A stretch of 64,000 bases of DNA, taken from assembly GCA_030427485.1 (NCBI GenBank), contig JAUICG010000023.1:1-64000 (forward strand), written 5' to 3'. The notes under the pieces are model-generated. The model searched no databases, was not told the DNA's origin, and was given only the letters and a program-made list of their open reading frames with translations. Both the position numbers and the translations under genes were made by a program. This DNA is from Gammaproteobacteria bacterium. Its GTDB lineage: Bacteria > Pseudomonadota > Gammaproteobacteria > Pseudomonadales > Halieaceae. Positions 52,573-61,362 of this stretch are shown in pieces (positions within the stretch are counted from its first letter, which is position 1; every line of letters begins with the position of its first letter).

Positions 52573-54312
52573 CTAAATCGGCCGGGTGCACTCGGGAGTA
52601 GACCTGGCCGACATGTGGTTCTTCTCCCACATCTCTTTCTCCTTATCGGACCACTTGCGATATACGCCATCATCGGTGGGCTCCTCCAGCTCCAGGTTGG
52701 CATCCAGCCTCTCATTCAGCCAGTTCAAAAACGCATGGTGATTTGAGGTTACCGCACCGCCGCTGGCATGTGGCCTGTCCCAACGGGCCAGCAGTGAGTC
52801 GCCGAAGTGAAACTCCTGTTGCTCTCCACCGCGGTAGTAGCGGATCACCGGGTGCAGGAACGCCGCGCAGCTCGGGTTGGTGGGATCGGAGGGACCGAAA
52901 AAGGTGATGCTCGATTCGCCGAATTTCTTGAAACCGAATTCCAGGGTGAAAATCAGCACATGCTGGTTTTCATCCAACAAGGTTTCCTGCGCATATTTTA
53001 GCGGCATCTCCTCATAGTGCGCCGTACGCTGCAAGTCGTCAGATATAATCACCACATCGCACAAATGCCCGAATAACTGGAACAGTCCCGCGGAAATGCT
53101 GAAGCGCGTATACATCCAGTCGAGCAGTTGATCGAGATCAAACGGCCTCGGTGCAGAGCCCGGATAGGGAACATCCTCGTATTTTTCTTCCAGCAGTCTC
53201 GACAGGGTTCTGATGTTGTAACGGAATCCATGAATAAAGCTCGAGGCCGCCTGCCGGTCATTCCCCGCCATCGCTGCGCCGATGAAATACATATCCGGCG
53301 TACGCTCACTTTCCCACGAAGATGTCATCACCGGGTATTTCTGGTTTTCCGCCAACACAGGTGCGATGTCCTCGTGGAACATCGAAGGCGTCACGTACTT
53401 CCAGCCGGTGCAGCGGATGATGTAATCGTACTCGCGCGTGAGTTTCAACGTGCCGGGGGGATCACCTTCCGGATAGTCGTACTCGTGACTGATCTGCAGG
53501 ACACCACCGGCAAGCTTTTCAATCTTCTTCACGCGCGGGTTGAGCACGGCATGCATCGACTTGAGCTGATACATATCAAAAATATTGTTGTTGACTGCAC
53601 GAACGTTCCCCGGGAAGTGCGTGTCCCACGCCATCTTAATCGGCGACTTCGCCAGAATGTGCACATAACAGGCCACACCGGACAGGTAATCCGCTGTCTC
53701 GAACGCAGAGTTGCCGCCGCCGAGTATGCCGACCCGCTTGTTTCGGTAGCGGTCGAGGTCCAGATCCTGGTCCTCGTAACCCGTGGCCAGTTCAATGCCC
53801 TCAATCTCTTCCGGTACCAGGGGCTCGGTGGCGCCAAGACCCAGCAACAGTACTTTACAGCGGTACTGGTCGCCCTGGCTGGTGTTTACCAGGAAGTCCT
53901 TGTTTTCATCCCTGCCGACATGCGCTACCGCACATCCATAGCGTATTTTCAATGCATGGCGTGTTGCAAAATCCTGGAAGTACTGATACAGGAGATCGGC
54001 CTGTGGAAAAAGATCATCGGTATACGCTGTAAAACGCAACGCCGGATCATCGGATAGCAGGGAGTTCCAGTCGTGCCGCCAGTTGAACTCTTCCTCGGTA
54101 AAATAGTTGTATTTTTTGTTAATCGACAGCAGATTGCGGTGTACCGGCTGTGTGGCAAAAAACGCGCCCGCGGCATTTTCCTTTTCCAGTACGATGTAAT
54201 CCCGACCACTTCTCTCGAGAAAATAGGCCATCTGCAAACCAGCCGGGCCGGCACCCACGATCAGGTATTTGGTAAAGACTGCTTGCACCACTAGCGTACT
54301 TCCCGACTTCAA
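52573..54312 (-). CDS. FAD-dependent oxidoreductase, FOXRED2/ERFAD-like
   Basis: 579 residues. FAD Rossmann motif is LIVGAGPAGLQMAYFL (about residue 17) and the NADPH motif VGILGGGNSAFETADYL (about residue 200). A flavin-monooxygenase-like YRNKRVGILGG context and RCTGWKYVTPSMF follow. The C-terminal 180 residues with HHAFLNWLNERLD are characteristic of the FOXRED2 group. Probably it oxidises or hydroxylates a product of the island; substrate not known. It ends 60 bp from the ThDP gene and 119 bp before the radical SAM gene, in one likely operon. Confidence 0.83.
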   Translation of the reverse strand: MKSGSTLVVQAVFTKYLIVGAGPAGLQMAYFLERSGRDYIVLEKENAAGAFFATQPVHRNLLSINKKYNYFTEEEFNWRHDWNSLLSDDPALRFTAYTDDLFPQADLLYQYFQDFATRHALKIRYGCAVAHVGRDENKDFLVNTSQGDQYRCKVLLLGLGATEPLVPEEIEGIELATGYEDQDLDLDRYRNKRVGILGGGNSAFETADYLSGVACYVHILAKSPIKMAWDTHFPGNVRAVNNNIFDMYQLKSMHAVLNPRVKKIEKLAGGVLQISHEYDYPEGDPPGTLKLTREYDYIIRCTGWKYVTPSMFHEDIAPVLAENQKYPVMTSSWESERTPDMYFIGAAMAGNDRQAASSFIHGFRYNIRTLSRLLEEKYEDVPYPGSAPRPFDLDQLLDWMYTRFSISAGLFQLFGHLCDVVIISDDLQRTAHYEEMPLKYAQETLLDENQHVLIFTLEFGFKKFGESSITFFGPSDPTNPSCAAFLHPVIRYYRGGEQQEFHFGDSLLARWDRPHASGGAVTSNHHAFLNWLNERLDANLELEEPTDDGVYRKWSDKEKEMWEKNHMSARSTPECTRPI

Positions 54313-54370
54313 ATGAAATCATTCTGGTTCCTGGGCCAGAACCCGTCAAGGAATCACATCACAGATCGGA

Positions 54371-56047
54371 TCAAACGATTTTCAGGCCGCTTCCCGGGGT
54401 TCCCGGCATGCGGACAATGAACTCCCAGGGACTGATTTCGCTGTTTCTTTCCACCTGTATTTCGATCACAGCGGGCTGCCGAGCGTCGAGCGCGGCCGCC
54501 AGCACAGGTCTCAGAGCGTCGGGCGAGGCCACCCGGTATGCGCGAACACCGAAACTCTCCGCCAACTTCACAAAATCGGGGGCAGTCAGGTCGGCAGCAA
54601 CAACCCGGTCTTCGAACAGGCGCCGCTGGTCCCGGCGAATATTCCCGTAGCCGCCGTTATTGAACACCAGCGTGACCAGCGCCAGCTTCTCCTGCGCGGC
54701 GGTGGCAAGTTCCTGAATCCCGAACATGAATCCGCCGTCTCCCACGACAGCCACAACTCCGCGATCGGGATTTCCCGCCTGCACACCCAGCGCTGTGGGG
54801 AATGCGAAGCCAAGCGTACCTTGATAACCGGAGGTTATATAGGTTAACGGTTCATAAACCGGAAAACCGAAGTAAGATGCGTAGCCTGCCTGGCAGAGAT
54901 CCTTGATGAAAAATCCATCTCGCGGCAATACGTCTCGAACAACATCCAGATAGGCCATCTGTGGCTGTACCTTGTTGATCTTCTCTCTCGCTAACGCTTT
55001 CGCCCGGGCTATCCGCTCCCGGTGCCCACCGGATTGAAAACCGCTGCGGCCCAGGCGCTCTATCAGCGCATGGGTACCGTGGTGCGCATCCGCAACAATA
55101 CCCGCGTCGGGTCGCAAGCGTTCCATTTCCAGTGCATCGATATCGATCCTGACAAGAATGGGCGGCGCTGCAGGTCTGGCTTCATAGGCACCCATGCCGG
55201 TCCAGCGCATGTACTGGAGTTCCAGACGCGACCCGATGCCTATCAGCAGGTCTGTCTCGGGCCAGAGTTCATACGCCGCGGCGGATGAAACGCCCAGGGC
55301 GTGATCCTCCGCGACGATCCCCCTGCCACTGCGAAAGGCGGTCACCGGTGCATCCAGCATGGTAGCAAGTTGCAGCACAGAGTCGTGCGCGTGCTGGGCG
55401 CCGCCTCCAACCATAATCATCGGATTGCGCGCAGCGGCTACCAACGCAGCGGCCCTGTTCACATCCTCGGGATTAACCTCGGTGCTATCCCCGGCCCTGA
55501 AGGGTGACATCGCCTCGACCTGCGCCGTTGACATCATTCTGTCCCAGCACATTTCCAGTGCCACCGGCCCGGGGCGCCCGGTGGTCATCTGCCTGTACGC
55601 CTCGTCCACGCTGCGCGGCGCCGCTTCCGGGCTGTCGATGCGCCCGCTCCATTTGGTGAGGCCCCGCAATGTCGCCAACTGGTCCTGCAGTTCATGCAGA
55701 TGCCCCCTCCCGATACCAAGGTAGGATACGGGTACCTGTCCGGTTACCAGGAGTGTGGGCGTATTCGTCGCCCTCGCCGTGGAAATCGCGGCGCCGGCAT
55801 TGAGGATTCCGGGGCCCGGGACCACCGAGTAGATACCGGGCTTGCCAGTAGATTTTGCGTAACCGTTTGCCATGTAGGCCGCGGATTGTTCATGTCGGGG
55901 TGTGTAGTGACGTATGCGATCCGGGTACCTCGCGATTGCATCAAAGAATGGATAGGTCTGCACCCCGGGTATACCGAAGGTACTGTCGACGCCATTACTG
56001 ATAAGAGCACGCAGTATGGCTTCACCACCCGTGATTGATTCACCCAT
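54371..56047 (-). CDS. thiamine diphosphate-dependent enzyme (acetolactate synthase-like)
   Basis: 558 residues from ATG 56047 (AAGG eight bases upstream; GTG 56056 is alternative). Catalytic Glu is in YTPRHEQSAAYMANGYAK, and the ThDP pocket is GDGGFMFGIQEL ... FNNGGYGNI. The FAD-like middle domain is present (PMIMVGGGAQ). It belongs to the family of acetolactate synthase, phosphonopyruvate and benzoylformate decarboxylase; the acceptor cannot be told. A terminator just upstream separates it from the GNAT gene. Confidence 0.88.
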   Translation of the reverse strand: MGESITGGEAILRALISNGVDSTFGIPGVQTYPFFDAIARYPDRIRHYTPRHEQSAAYMANGYAKSTGKPGIYSVVPGPGILNAGAAISTARATNTPTLLVTGQVPVSYLGIGRGHLHELQDQLATLRGLTKWSGRIDSPEAAPRSVDEAYRQMTTGRPGPVALEMCWDRMMSTAQVEAMSPFRAGDSTEVNPEDVNRAAALVAAARNPMIMVGGGAQHAHDSVLQLATMLDAPVTAFRSGRGIVAEDHALGVSSAAAYELWPETDLLIGIGSRLELQYMRWTGMGAYEARPAAPPILVRIDIDALEMERLRPDAGIVADAHHGTHALIERLGRSGFQSGGHRERIARAKALAREKINKVQPQMAYLDVVRDVLPRDGFFIKDLCQAGYASYFGFPVYEPLTYITSGYQGTLGFAFPTALGVQAGNPDRGVVAVVGDGGFMFGIQELATAAQEKLALVTLVFNNGGYGNIRRDQRRLFEDRVVAADLTAPDFVKLAESFGVRAYRVASPDALRPVLAAALDARQPAVIEIQVERNSEISPWEFIVRMPGTPGSGLKIV

Positions 56048-56075
56048 TCTCAGCACCTTGTCCGTCTATCGACAC

Positions 56076-56102
56076 AAAAAGGGCCCGGACTTCGGTCCGG
56101 AC
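56076..56102 (-). terminator. Intrinsic terminator downstream of the GNAT gene
   Basis: Hairpin CCGGAC-CGAA-GTCCGG followed on the minus strand by GCCCTTTTTG (five T). It lies 32-58 bp after the GNAT stop and before the ThDP gene start, so the ThDP gene may have its own promoter. Confidence 0.6.
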
Positions 56103-56133
56103 TCGCTGCCGAGGCCGGGCGGCGGAACATGTA

Positions 56134-56754
56134 TCAAGCCGGCGGCTGAACAAGATGCATTTCAACCGCCAGCGCATTCGCCCAGTCCTCACTCGCATCA
56201 ACCAGGCCGGGCAGTGTTTCCGCAAAGTCATCCGCACTGATGCGAAACAGCAGTTCACCCTCTTTCCTGTAGATACTGGGCTCTTCGAACAATCGCGCGC
56301 CCATCTGCTTCACCCGTCTAACAGCACCGCTGTTCTGGGCGTTTATGCACGTATAGAGGTTGTCCAGTTCGCCAAACTTGAACGCGCAGTGACAACACAG
56401 GGGGGCAAAAATGCCGACCACGCCCTGCACGCGCTGTTTACCCATTACCACGCCCCACTCGGCATCGGCCCGGGCCGGATCGGCGTTGAACATGGAGGTG
56501 AAGCCAATCGGTACGCCGCGATCCTCGACAATATGGTAACTGTAGCCGGGATCCCGGCACACCCTTTCAAACCAGGTCAGTTGCGACTCAATCGACTCAG
56601 GGGGTGCCGCGGATAGAAAACGGGAAGTATCGATATCGCTACGCCAGCCATACATAAGAGGCTGGTCCGGGACGCGCGCGGGCCTTATCAGGAATCGCCC
56701 GGCGCGAAATTCTGCACGCCGGTATAGGGCAAGCGGAGGCATTGGAGAATTCAT
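56134..56754 (-). CDS. GNAT family N-acetyltransferase (RimJ/PseH-like)
   Basis: 206 residues. GNAT signature pieces: RFLIRPARVPDQPLMYGW, DIDTSRFLSAAPPE, RGVPIGFTSMF and a loose acetyl-CoA site VVGIFAPLCCHCAFKF, ending INAQNSGAVRRVKQMG. The position-and-length pattern is that of RimJ/PseH-type N-acetyltransferases used in amino-sugar pathways. It follows the GMC gene by six bp, so it is co-transcribed. Confidence 0.8.
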   Translation of the reverse strand: MNSPMPPLALYRRAEFRAGRFLIRPARVPDQPLMYGWRSDIDTSRFLSAAPPESIESQLTWFERVCRDPGYSYHIVEDRGVPIGFTSMFNADPARADAEWGVVMGKQRVQGVVGIFAPLCCHCAFKFGELDNLYTCINAQNSGAVRRVKQMGARLFEEPSIYRKEGELLFRISADDFAETLPGLVDASEDWANALAVEMHLVQPPA

Positions 56755-56760
56755 AAGCCG

Positions 56761-58356
56761 TTAGATCACCTCGGCCACTCGCAGGGCATTAGCGGCGACG
56801 GTGAGGCTGGGATTGGTACCTCCGCTGGACGGGAAAAACGAGGCGTCAACCACGTAGAGGTTATCCAGGTCATGCGCGCGGTTATTGGCATCAAGTACGC
56901 TGGTGGCAGGGTCGTCGCCAAACTTGCAGGTGCCGCAGACATGGCCATAGTTAATATTGTTCCTGCCGCTTAGCACGCGGACCCGGTGCTTGCGCGACAG
57001 TGTTTCCTTGACCCGCTTGCGAAAGTAGGCATTGCGCCATTTGAGTTCTTTGGTGTACTCGTACTCGAAGCGCATGCCATTCGGTGCACCCTGGTCCAGG
57101 ATGATGCGATTATGGCTGTAAGGCAGGTCTTCCACAATGGTGGCAAACATGGTCGAGCGGGCAAACAGGCGCGGCGCATGCTCGGAGGCCAGGGGCAGCA
57201 TCGGGTTGGTTATCCTGCGCCACCAGCGTGGGTCGGCATCCGCCACATGGCGCAGGTAGGCCAGGATAAACACGGACTCGAAGGGAAAACCCACAGTCTG
57301 GAATGTCCCCAGTTTGTGGCCGTTGTCAAAATAGAAGTCATTGAGTGCGAGGGTCTTGCGGGGACCCTCGGGCGACAACCACTGCGGCGAATCCAGGGCC
57401 ATGAAATCGCTGGTATGCAGCATCAGGTTGCGACCGACCATGCCTGATCTGTTGGCCAAACCGTCCGGCCACGTCGCAGATGATGACTTGAGCAACAGGC
57501 GCGGCGTCATGTAGGCACCGGCGGCCAGCACGACTGTGCGCGCCTTCAGCGTGATCTCCCTGTCTTTATACCGCGCACGTACCCCGTTCACCCGCTTGTT
57601 ATCCGCGACCAACTCCTCGACCTCGCATTCGGGTAGTATCTGGGCACCAAAATCCGCAAGGGCCGGCAGGAGGCAGACCTGACCCGCCTCCCGCTTGCAG
57701 TTTTTCGGGCAAATCTCGGTACATTCAAAACAATTCGGGACGTATTCATAGCCGACATGGGCCCGGTAGGGGTGCAGCCCCATGCCCTTGAACGAGTCGT
57801 GGAGCGCCTGGTCCCGTTCGGCCAGCGGCGGGGGTTGGCGCAGATTCGCGCCCTCATCGGTATTCAACTCATCCTGTGTGCCACAGACGTGGAATAGCGA
57901 CTCGGCCTGCCGATAGTAGGGCGTCATCGTTTCATGCGATACCGGCCAGTGTTCCGGCAGGTTGGTGCCCTCGACCTTGGGAAAGTTTCCCTTCGGGGAG
58001 AAATCACTGCGCGCGAAACGCTCCAGCTGGGCACCGTAGTGGCCCGTGGTACCGCCGGAACCACATCCGAGCGGAGCGTAAAAATCGGCCTTGCCGAAGG
58101 TGGTCATCCCCTGGAGACGGCTCGGCCACCACCCGGTGTGCAATCGTTGATCGGCCTCGGACATCGGTCCGGAGGGCGGTTCCGGCGCGTTCAGTGGACC
58201 GCTGTGCAAAAATTTTCCCTTCTCCAGGAACAGTACGCTCTTGCCTTTTCTGGCCAGCGCAAGGCCGATAGTGGATCCTCCCATTCCGGTGCCCACGACT
58301 ATCACGTCCCAATCGCCATCTTCCGGGTTTTGCGGGATGTAGTTAGAGACATCCAT
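56761..58356 (-). CDS. GMC family FAD oxidoreductase with cysteine-rich insert
   Basis: 531 residues. N-terminal FAD site DVIVVGTGMGGSTIGLALARKG and the C-terminal GMC motif YVVDASFFPSSGGTNPSLT, with HVCGTCKFGDDP. Residues near 210 read NCFECTEICPKNCKREAGQVC, a cluster of Cys that could bind an iron-sulfur centre as in some gluconate/alcohol-type GMC enzymes. AGGAG is nine bases before the ATG. It is likely an alcohol or sugar dehydrogenase of the island. It follows the TPR gene by 42 bp. Confidence 0.87.
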   Translation of the reverse strand: MDVSNYIPQNPEDGDWDVIVVGTGMGGSTIGLALARKGKSVLFLEKGKFLHSGPLNAPEPPSGPMSEADQRLHTGWWPSRLQGMTTFGKADFYAPLGCGSGGTTGHYGAQLERFARSDFSPKGNFPKVEGTNLPEHWPVSHETMTPYYRQAESLFHVCGTQDELNTDEGANLRQPPPLAERDQALHDSFKGMGLHPYRAHVGYEYVPNCFECTEICPKNCKREAGQVCLLPALADFGAQILPECEVEELVADNKRVNGVRARYKDREITLKARTVVLAAGAYMTPRLLLKSSSATWPDGLANRSGMVGRNLMLHTSDFMALDSPQWLSPEGPRKTLALNDFYFDNGHKLGTFQTVGFPFESVFILAYLRHVADADPRWWRRITNPMLPLASEHAPRLFARSTMFATIVEDLPYSHNRIILDQGAPNGMRFEYEYTKELKWRNAYFRKRVKETLSRKHRVRVLSGRNNINYGHVCGTCKFGDDPATSVLDANNRAHDLDNLYVVDASFFPSSGGTNPSLTVAANALRVAEVI

Positions 58357-58398
58357 GATTCGCTGCTCCTGTTAATTGCATACCAAAATGATTCCGCG

Positions 58399-60906
58399 TC
58401 ATGAGACTAGTGCATCATAGGGTTTTGCCGCCGGCCCTGACCTGTCGATAATCTGCTCAATAAGAGAGCGAGGATCAGGGGCACGCTGGAAACCGCGTCG
58501 CATGCTGTCCGCGTTGCCCCTGAATTCGGCCGTAGCGGCATCCAGTACCTCCAGTGTCAGCGGCTCGGAGTGGTCGAGGTAGATCGGCTGCACACCCTGG
58601 TAGTACCACTGTACAACGCGATCATAAATCGCTTCGACGTTCCTCACGAGGTGCCCGCGATCAAACAGGACAACGGGCAATCCATTAAATGATCTCAGCA
58701 AAATAGTGTGCGACACTGAATTCCAGTAGAACGCATGCTCCGCCGTCAGCAGCAGTGATGCGAGGCGGGAAAAGGAGCAGAAACTGAGCAACTCGGCTCC
58801 CTCCTGCCCGCGCATTTCGCGTGCCAGGTCGCGGATGAATTTCTCCGGCCCGACAAATATCGGGCGGCGACCCAGCGCAATCGCCTGCGTCAATAATCGC
58901 GCGACTATTTCCCCAAATCCGCGCACCGCCTCAAACATCAACTGGGTATCGAGATCCGTGGCTGAGAGTATGAATATCCAGTGCGGCCGGGTGGCCGGAT
59001 CGGCTTGAAGCGCAAGATCGCAGACGAGTTCAGGATTGAAAAATGCACGTTCACGCGCATTGTGCACGAGGTTTTCAGCCTCGACACCGCTCGCATGGGC
59101 CGGGTACAGGTGCAAGTGGCTACTGAGGATTCGCTCGGCGCCTGACAGCTTTTCCACGATCCACTCATCCTGTTCCGCCTTAACGCTCTCCAGGTGGGCA
59201 AACACATGAGCGGGGAGCTCCAGGTCTGACGCGTCCGGCACATCAATCGAAATCAGGCTGCAGACAGATTGCTGCGACAATACGCCGAGAAAGGGATCAG
59301 CAGTAACAACGCCACAGCCCCGGTCGGTCAGCAGGTCAACGAGCTGCTGCAGTTGCTCGTGAGACAACAGGCCGTGCATTGCGTACAAATAACCTGAACA
59401 CAAAAAAGCGATGTCCGGACAGAAAGATTTTACAACCTCCTCGACGTCACCGATCGACTGGTAGCGGAATGTCCGGCCGGGGAAAGCCTCGCTGTTGGCT
59501 GCATAGAGGCGATCGGGAAGCAGCACCATCACATGCTCAGCCCACTTCTGGCCCAACAGTAGATACATCACTGTGGTTAGCTCGCCGAAGTCGTTATCGA
59601 GGATGAAGAGCATACGAGCCGTGTCCGCGGACCGCTGGCGATGTTGAACCCGGTCGCCGGGAGGCCTGTTGCCTGTTGGAAGCATCCCTTCAATCCAGCG
59701 TTCGACTTCGAAAACCCGTGCGCCGAAACGGGCTTCAGTCCAGTCCAGTGCTGGTAGCGGCGATGTATCAGCCTCCGCCTTGATGCTATCGGGTGTGGCG
59801 TCGGAATGGGCCCTGAGATAGGCCTTCTGCGTCTCGAGTTTGAATACGGCTATACCCAGATTGCGCTGCAACTCGGCATCGTCGGGGCGGACGGCGAGGC
59901 ATTGCTCGTATGCTGAAGCGGCTTCCTGCCAGCGCTCGAGTTTCAACCAGACCCCGCCCAGTGCGGCCGTAATGTGCAGGTCATCGCCTGCAGCATCGCG
60001 TGCTCGAAGATAGCAAGCCTCTGCTTCTCTCCAACGCTCCATCTTCGCCAGCGCGGTGCCGAGATTCTGCAAGGTCGAGACGCTGTCCGGAGATAGTGCG
60101 AGCGCCCGCTCATAGGCGGCTATCGCCTCATCAACGCGACCGAGTTTTCCCAGCGTGTCGCCGAGATGATGATACGGCCAGGCATTGTTCGAATTCAGGG
60201 CGACAGATCGGCGCAGCGCCTCGACCGCCTCCTCCCAGCGCTCCTGTTTTGCCAACGCTTCTCCAAGGTGAAGAAAGGTGTAAGGCTCGGACGGATCGAG
60301 TCGAATCGCACTGCGGCAGGCCGCTTCGGCCTGCTCCCAGCGTTCGAGTTTCAAACAGGCGCTACCCAGATTCCTGTAGGTCCAGACACTGTCGACCGAC
60401 AATGCAAGCGCCTGTTCATATGCGGCAACGGCATAGGACAAATGCCCGAGCCTGGAAAAAGCATCACCGAGATGATGATGCGGCCAGGCATTGCGCGCAT
60501 CCAGCGAGATGGATTTCAGGAAAGCCCCGACAGCCTCTTCACAGCGCCCCTGCCTGCTCAGCACTTCTCCCAGATACAGATAGGTCAACGGCTGCGTTGA
60601 ACCGGAATCTATCGCACTGCGAAAGGCCGCTTCCGCCTCTTCCCAGCGCTCCAGCTTGGACAGCGTGTTACCCAGGTTCTCAAGGGTCCACGGACTCTCC
60701 GGTGCCAACGTAAGCGCCTGTTGGTAAGCATCTACCGCATCAGCCAGGCGCCCCAGCCTGCCAAGGGCATCGCCGAGGTGGTGAAGTGGCCAGGCGTTAC
60801 CGGAATCCAGGTCGATGGCGCGCCGCAAAGTCTCGACCGCTTCTTCGCAACGCCCCTGCTTCAAAAGCGTTTCGCCTTCGCGTAAGAGTGTCAGGGATTC
60901 ACTCAT
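58399..60906 (-). CDS. TPR protein with C-terminal novel GT-like domain
   Basis: 835 residues from MSESLTLLR (an 11-codon upstream extension is not TPR-like). Eleven TPRs occupy residues 1-375 in a super-repeat of three TPRs (102 residues, 306 bp) seen three times. DNA confirms this: similar sites at 60161, 60467 and 60773 are exactly 306 bp apart. The C-terminal 380 residues form a domain paralogous to the N-terminal part of the 48270 protein. The TPRs probably bind other proteins or extended substrate. This is the lead gene of the GMC-GNAT segment. No cysteine-rich or membrane features. Confidence 0.85.
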   Translation of the reverse strand: MSESLTLLREGETLLKQGRCEEAVETLRRAIDLDSGNAWPLHHLGDALGRLGRLADAVDAYQQALTLAPESPWTLENLGNTLSKLERWEEAEAAFRSAIDSGSTQPLTYLYLGEVLSRQGRCEEAVGAFLKSISLDARNAWPHHHLGDAFSRLGHLSYAVAAYEQALALSVDSVWTYRNLGSACLKLERWEQAEAACRSAIRLDPSEPYTFLHLGEALAKQERWEEAVEALRRSVALNSNNAWPYHHLGDTLGKLGRVDEAIAAYERALALSPDSVSTLQNLGTALAKMERWREAEACYLRARDAAGDDLHITAALGGVWLKLERWQEAASAYEQCLAVRPDDAELQRNLGIAVFKLETQKAYLRAHSDATPDSIKAEADTSPLPALDWTEARFGARVFEVERWIEGMLPTGNRPPGDRVQHRQRSADTARMLFILDNDFGELTTVMYLLLGQKWAEHVMVLLPDRLYAANSEAFPGRTFRYQSIGDVEEVVKSFCPDIAFLCSGYLYAMHGLLSHEQLQQLVDLLTDRGCGVVTADPFLGVLSQQSVCSLISIDVPDASDLELPAHVFAHLESVKAEQDEWIVEKLSGAERILSSHLHLYPAHASGVEAENLVHNARERAFFNPELVCDLALQADPATRPHWIFILSATDLDTQLMFEAVRGFGEIVARLLTQAIALGRRPIFVGPEKFIRDLAREMRGQEGAELLSFCSFSRLASLLLTAEHAFYWNSVSHTILLRSFNGLPVVLFDRGHLVRNVEAIYDRVVQWYYQGVQPIYLDHSEPLTLEVLDAATAEFRGNADSMRRGFQRAPDPRSLIEQIIDRSGPAAKPYDALVS

Positions 60907-61362
60907 CGAAAAGCACCGCGTTGCGATAGCGGGCCGCATGATCCTGCGAGGGCTTCTTCCAGGACATTAACGAACTTACTGAACCCAGTATCAAACGTCC
61001 GGAACGCTTATCGAGATCTAGCACAGTGCTCTGGTCCTGTCAGTGCGAGATGCGCCAGCGGATGACCGTGGCGATTCAGTTCATACTCCAGCTAGCAAGC
61101 CTAGTGTTGTCCCGTGCGTTATACAAGCAAAGTGGTTCACATTTCACGAGTATCGTTGTCGCAAAAACACGCCGGGGCCTTCACCGAAGTCGGGCTACCA
61201 GGAGTTACTGGCAAAGGCGTGACCTGGGTCACCTATTCGCCTACCTTAAAGTAACCATGAGTGACATAATCATCAATGGTCGGGGCGCTTCATGGGTGTC
61301 CCAGGGCGCGCACTGTTGCCGGGCAAGGATTGATAGCTGAAACCTCCTATTCGAGAGAAGAC
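60907..61362. other. 456-bp intergenic divergent region
   Basis: No gene. A 14-bp palindrome GTGACCTGGGTCAC (61219-61232) lies within the motif shared with 48127-48142. Sequence from 60950 to 61300 is relatively AT-rich and probably carries promoters for both divergent genes. A 104-codon plus frame in it has no family support. Confidence 0.5.
61217..61232 (+). promoter_or_regulatory. Candidate operator motif shared with the 48270 upstream region
   Basis: GCGTGACCTGGGTCAC contains a perfect 14-bp palindrome. The copy at 48127-48142 shares GCGTGACCTGG and the final CAC. The motifs start 146 and 143 bp before their respective genes. Co-regulation is inferred. Confidence 0.35.

Noticed and set aside
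61026..61340. 104-codon frame before the aminotransferase
   Set aside because: No known domain, lies in the divergent promoter region and overlaps the shared motif.
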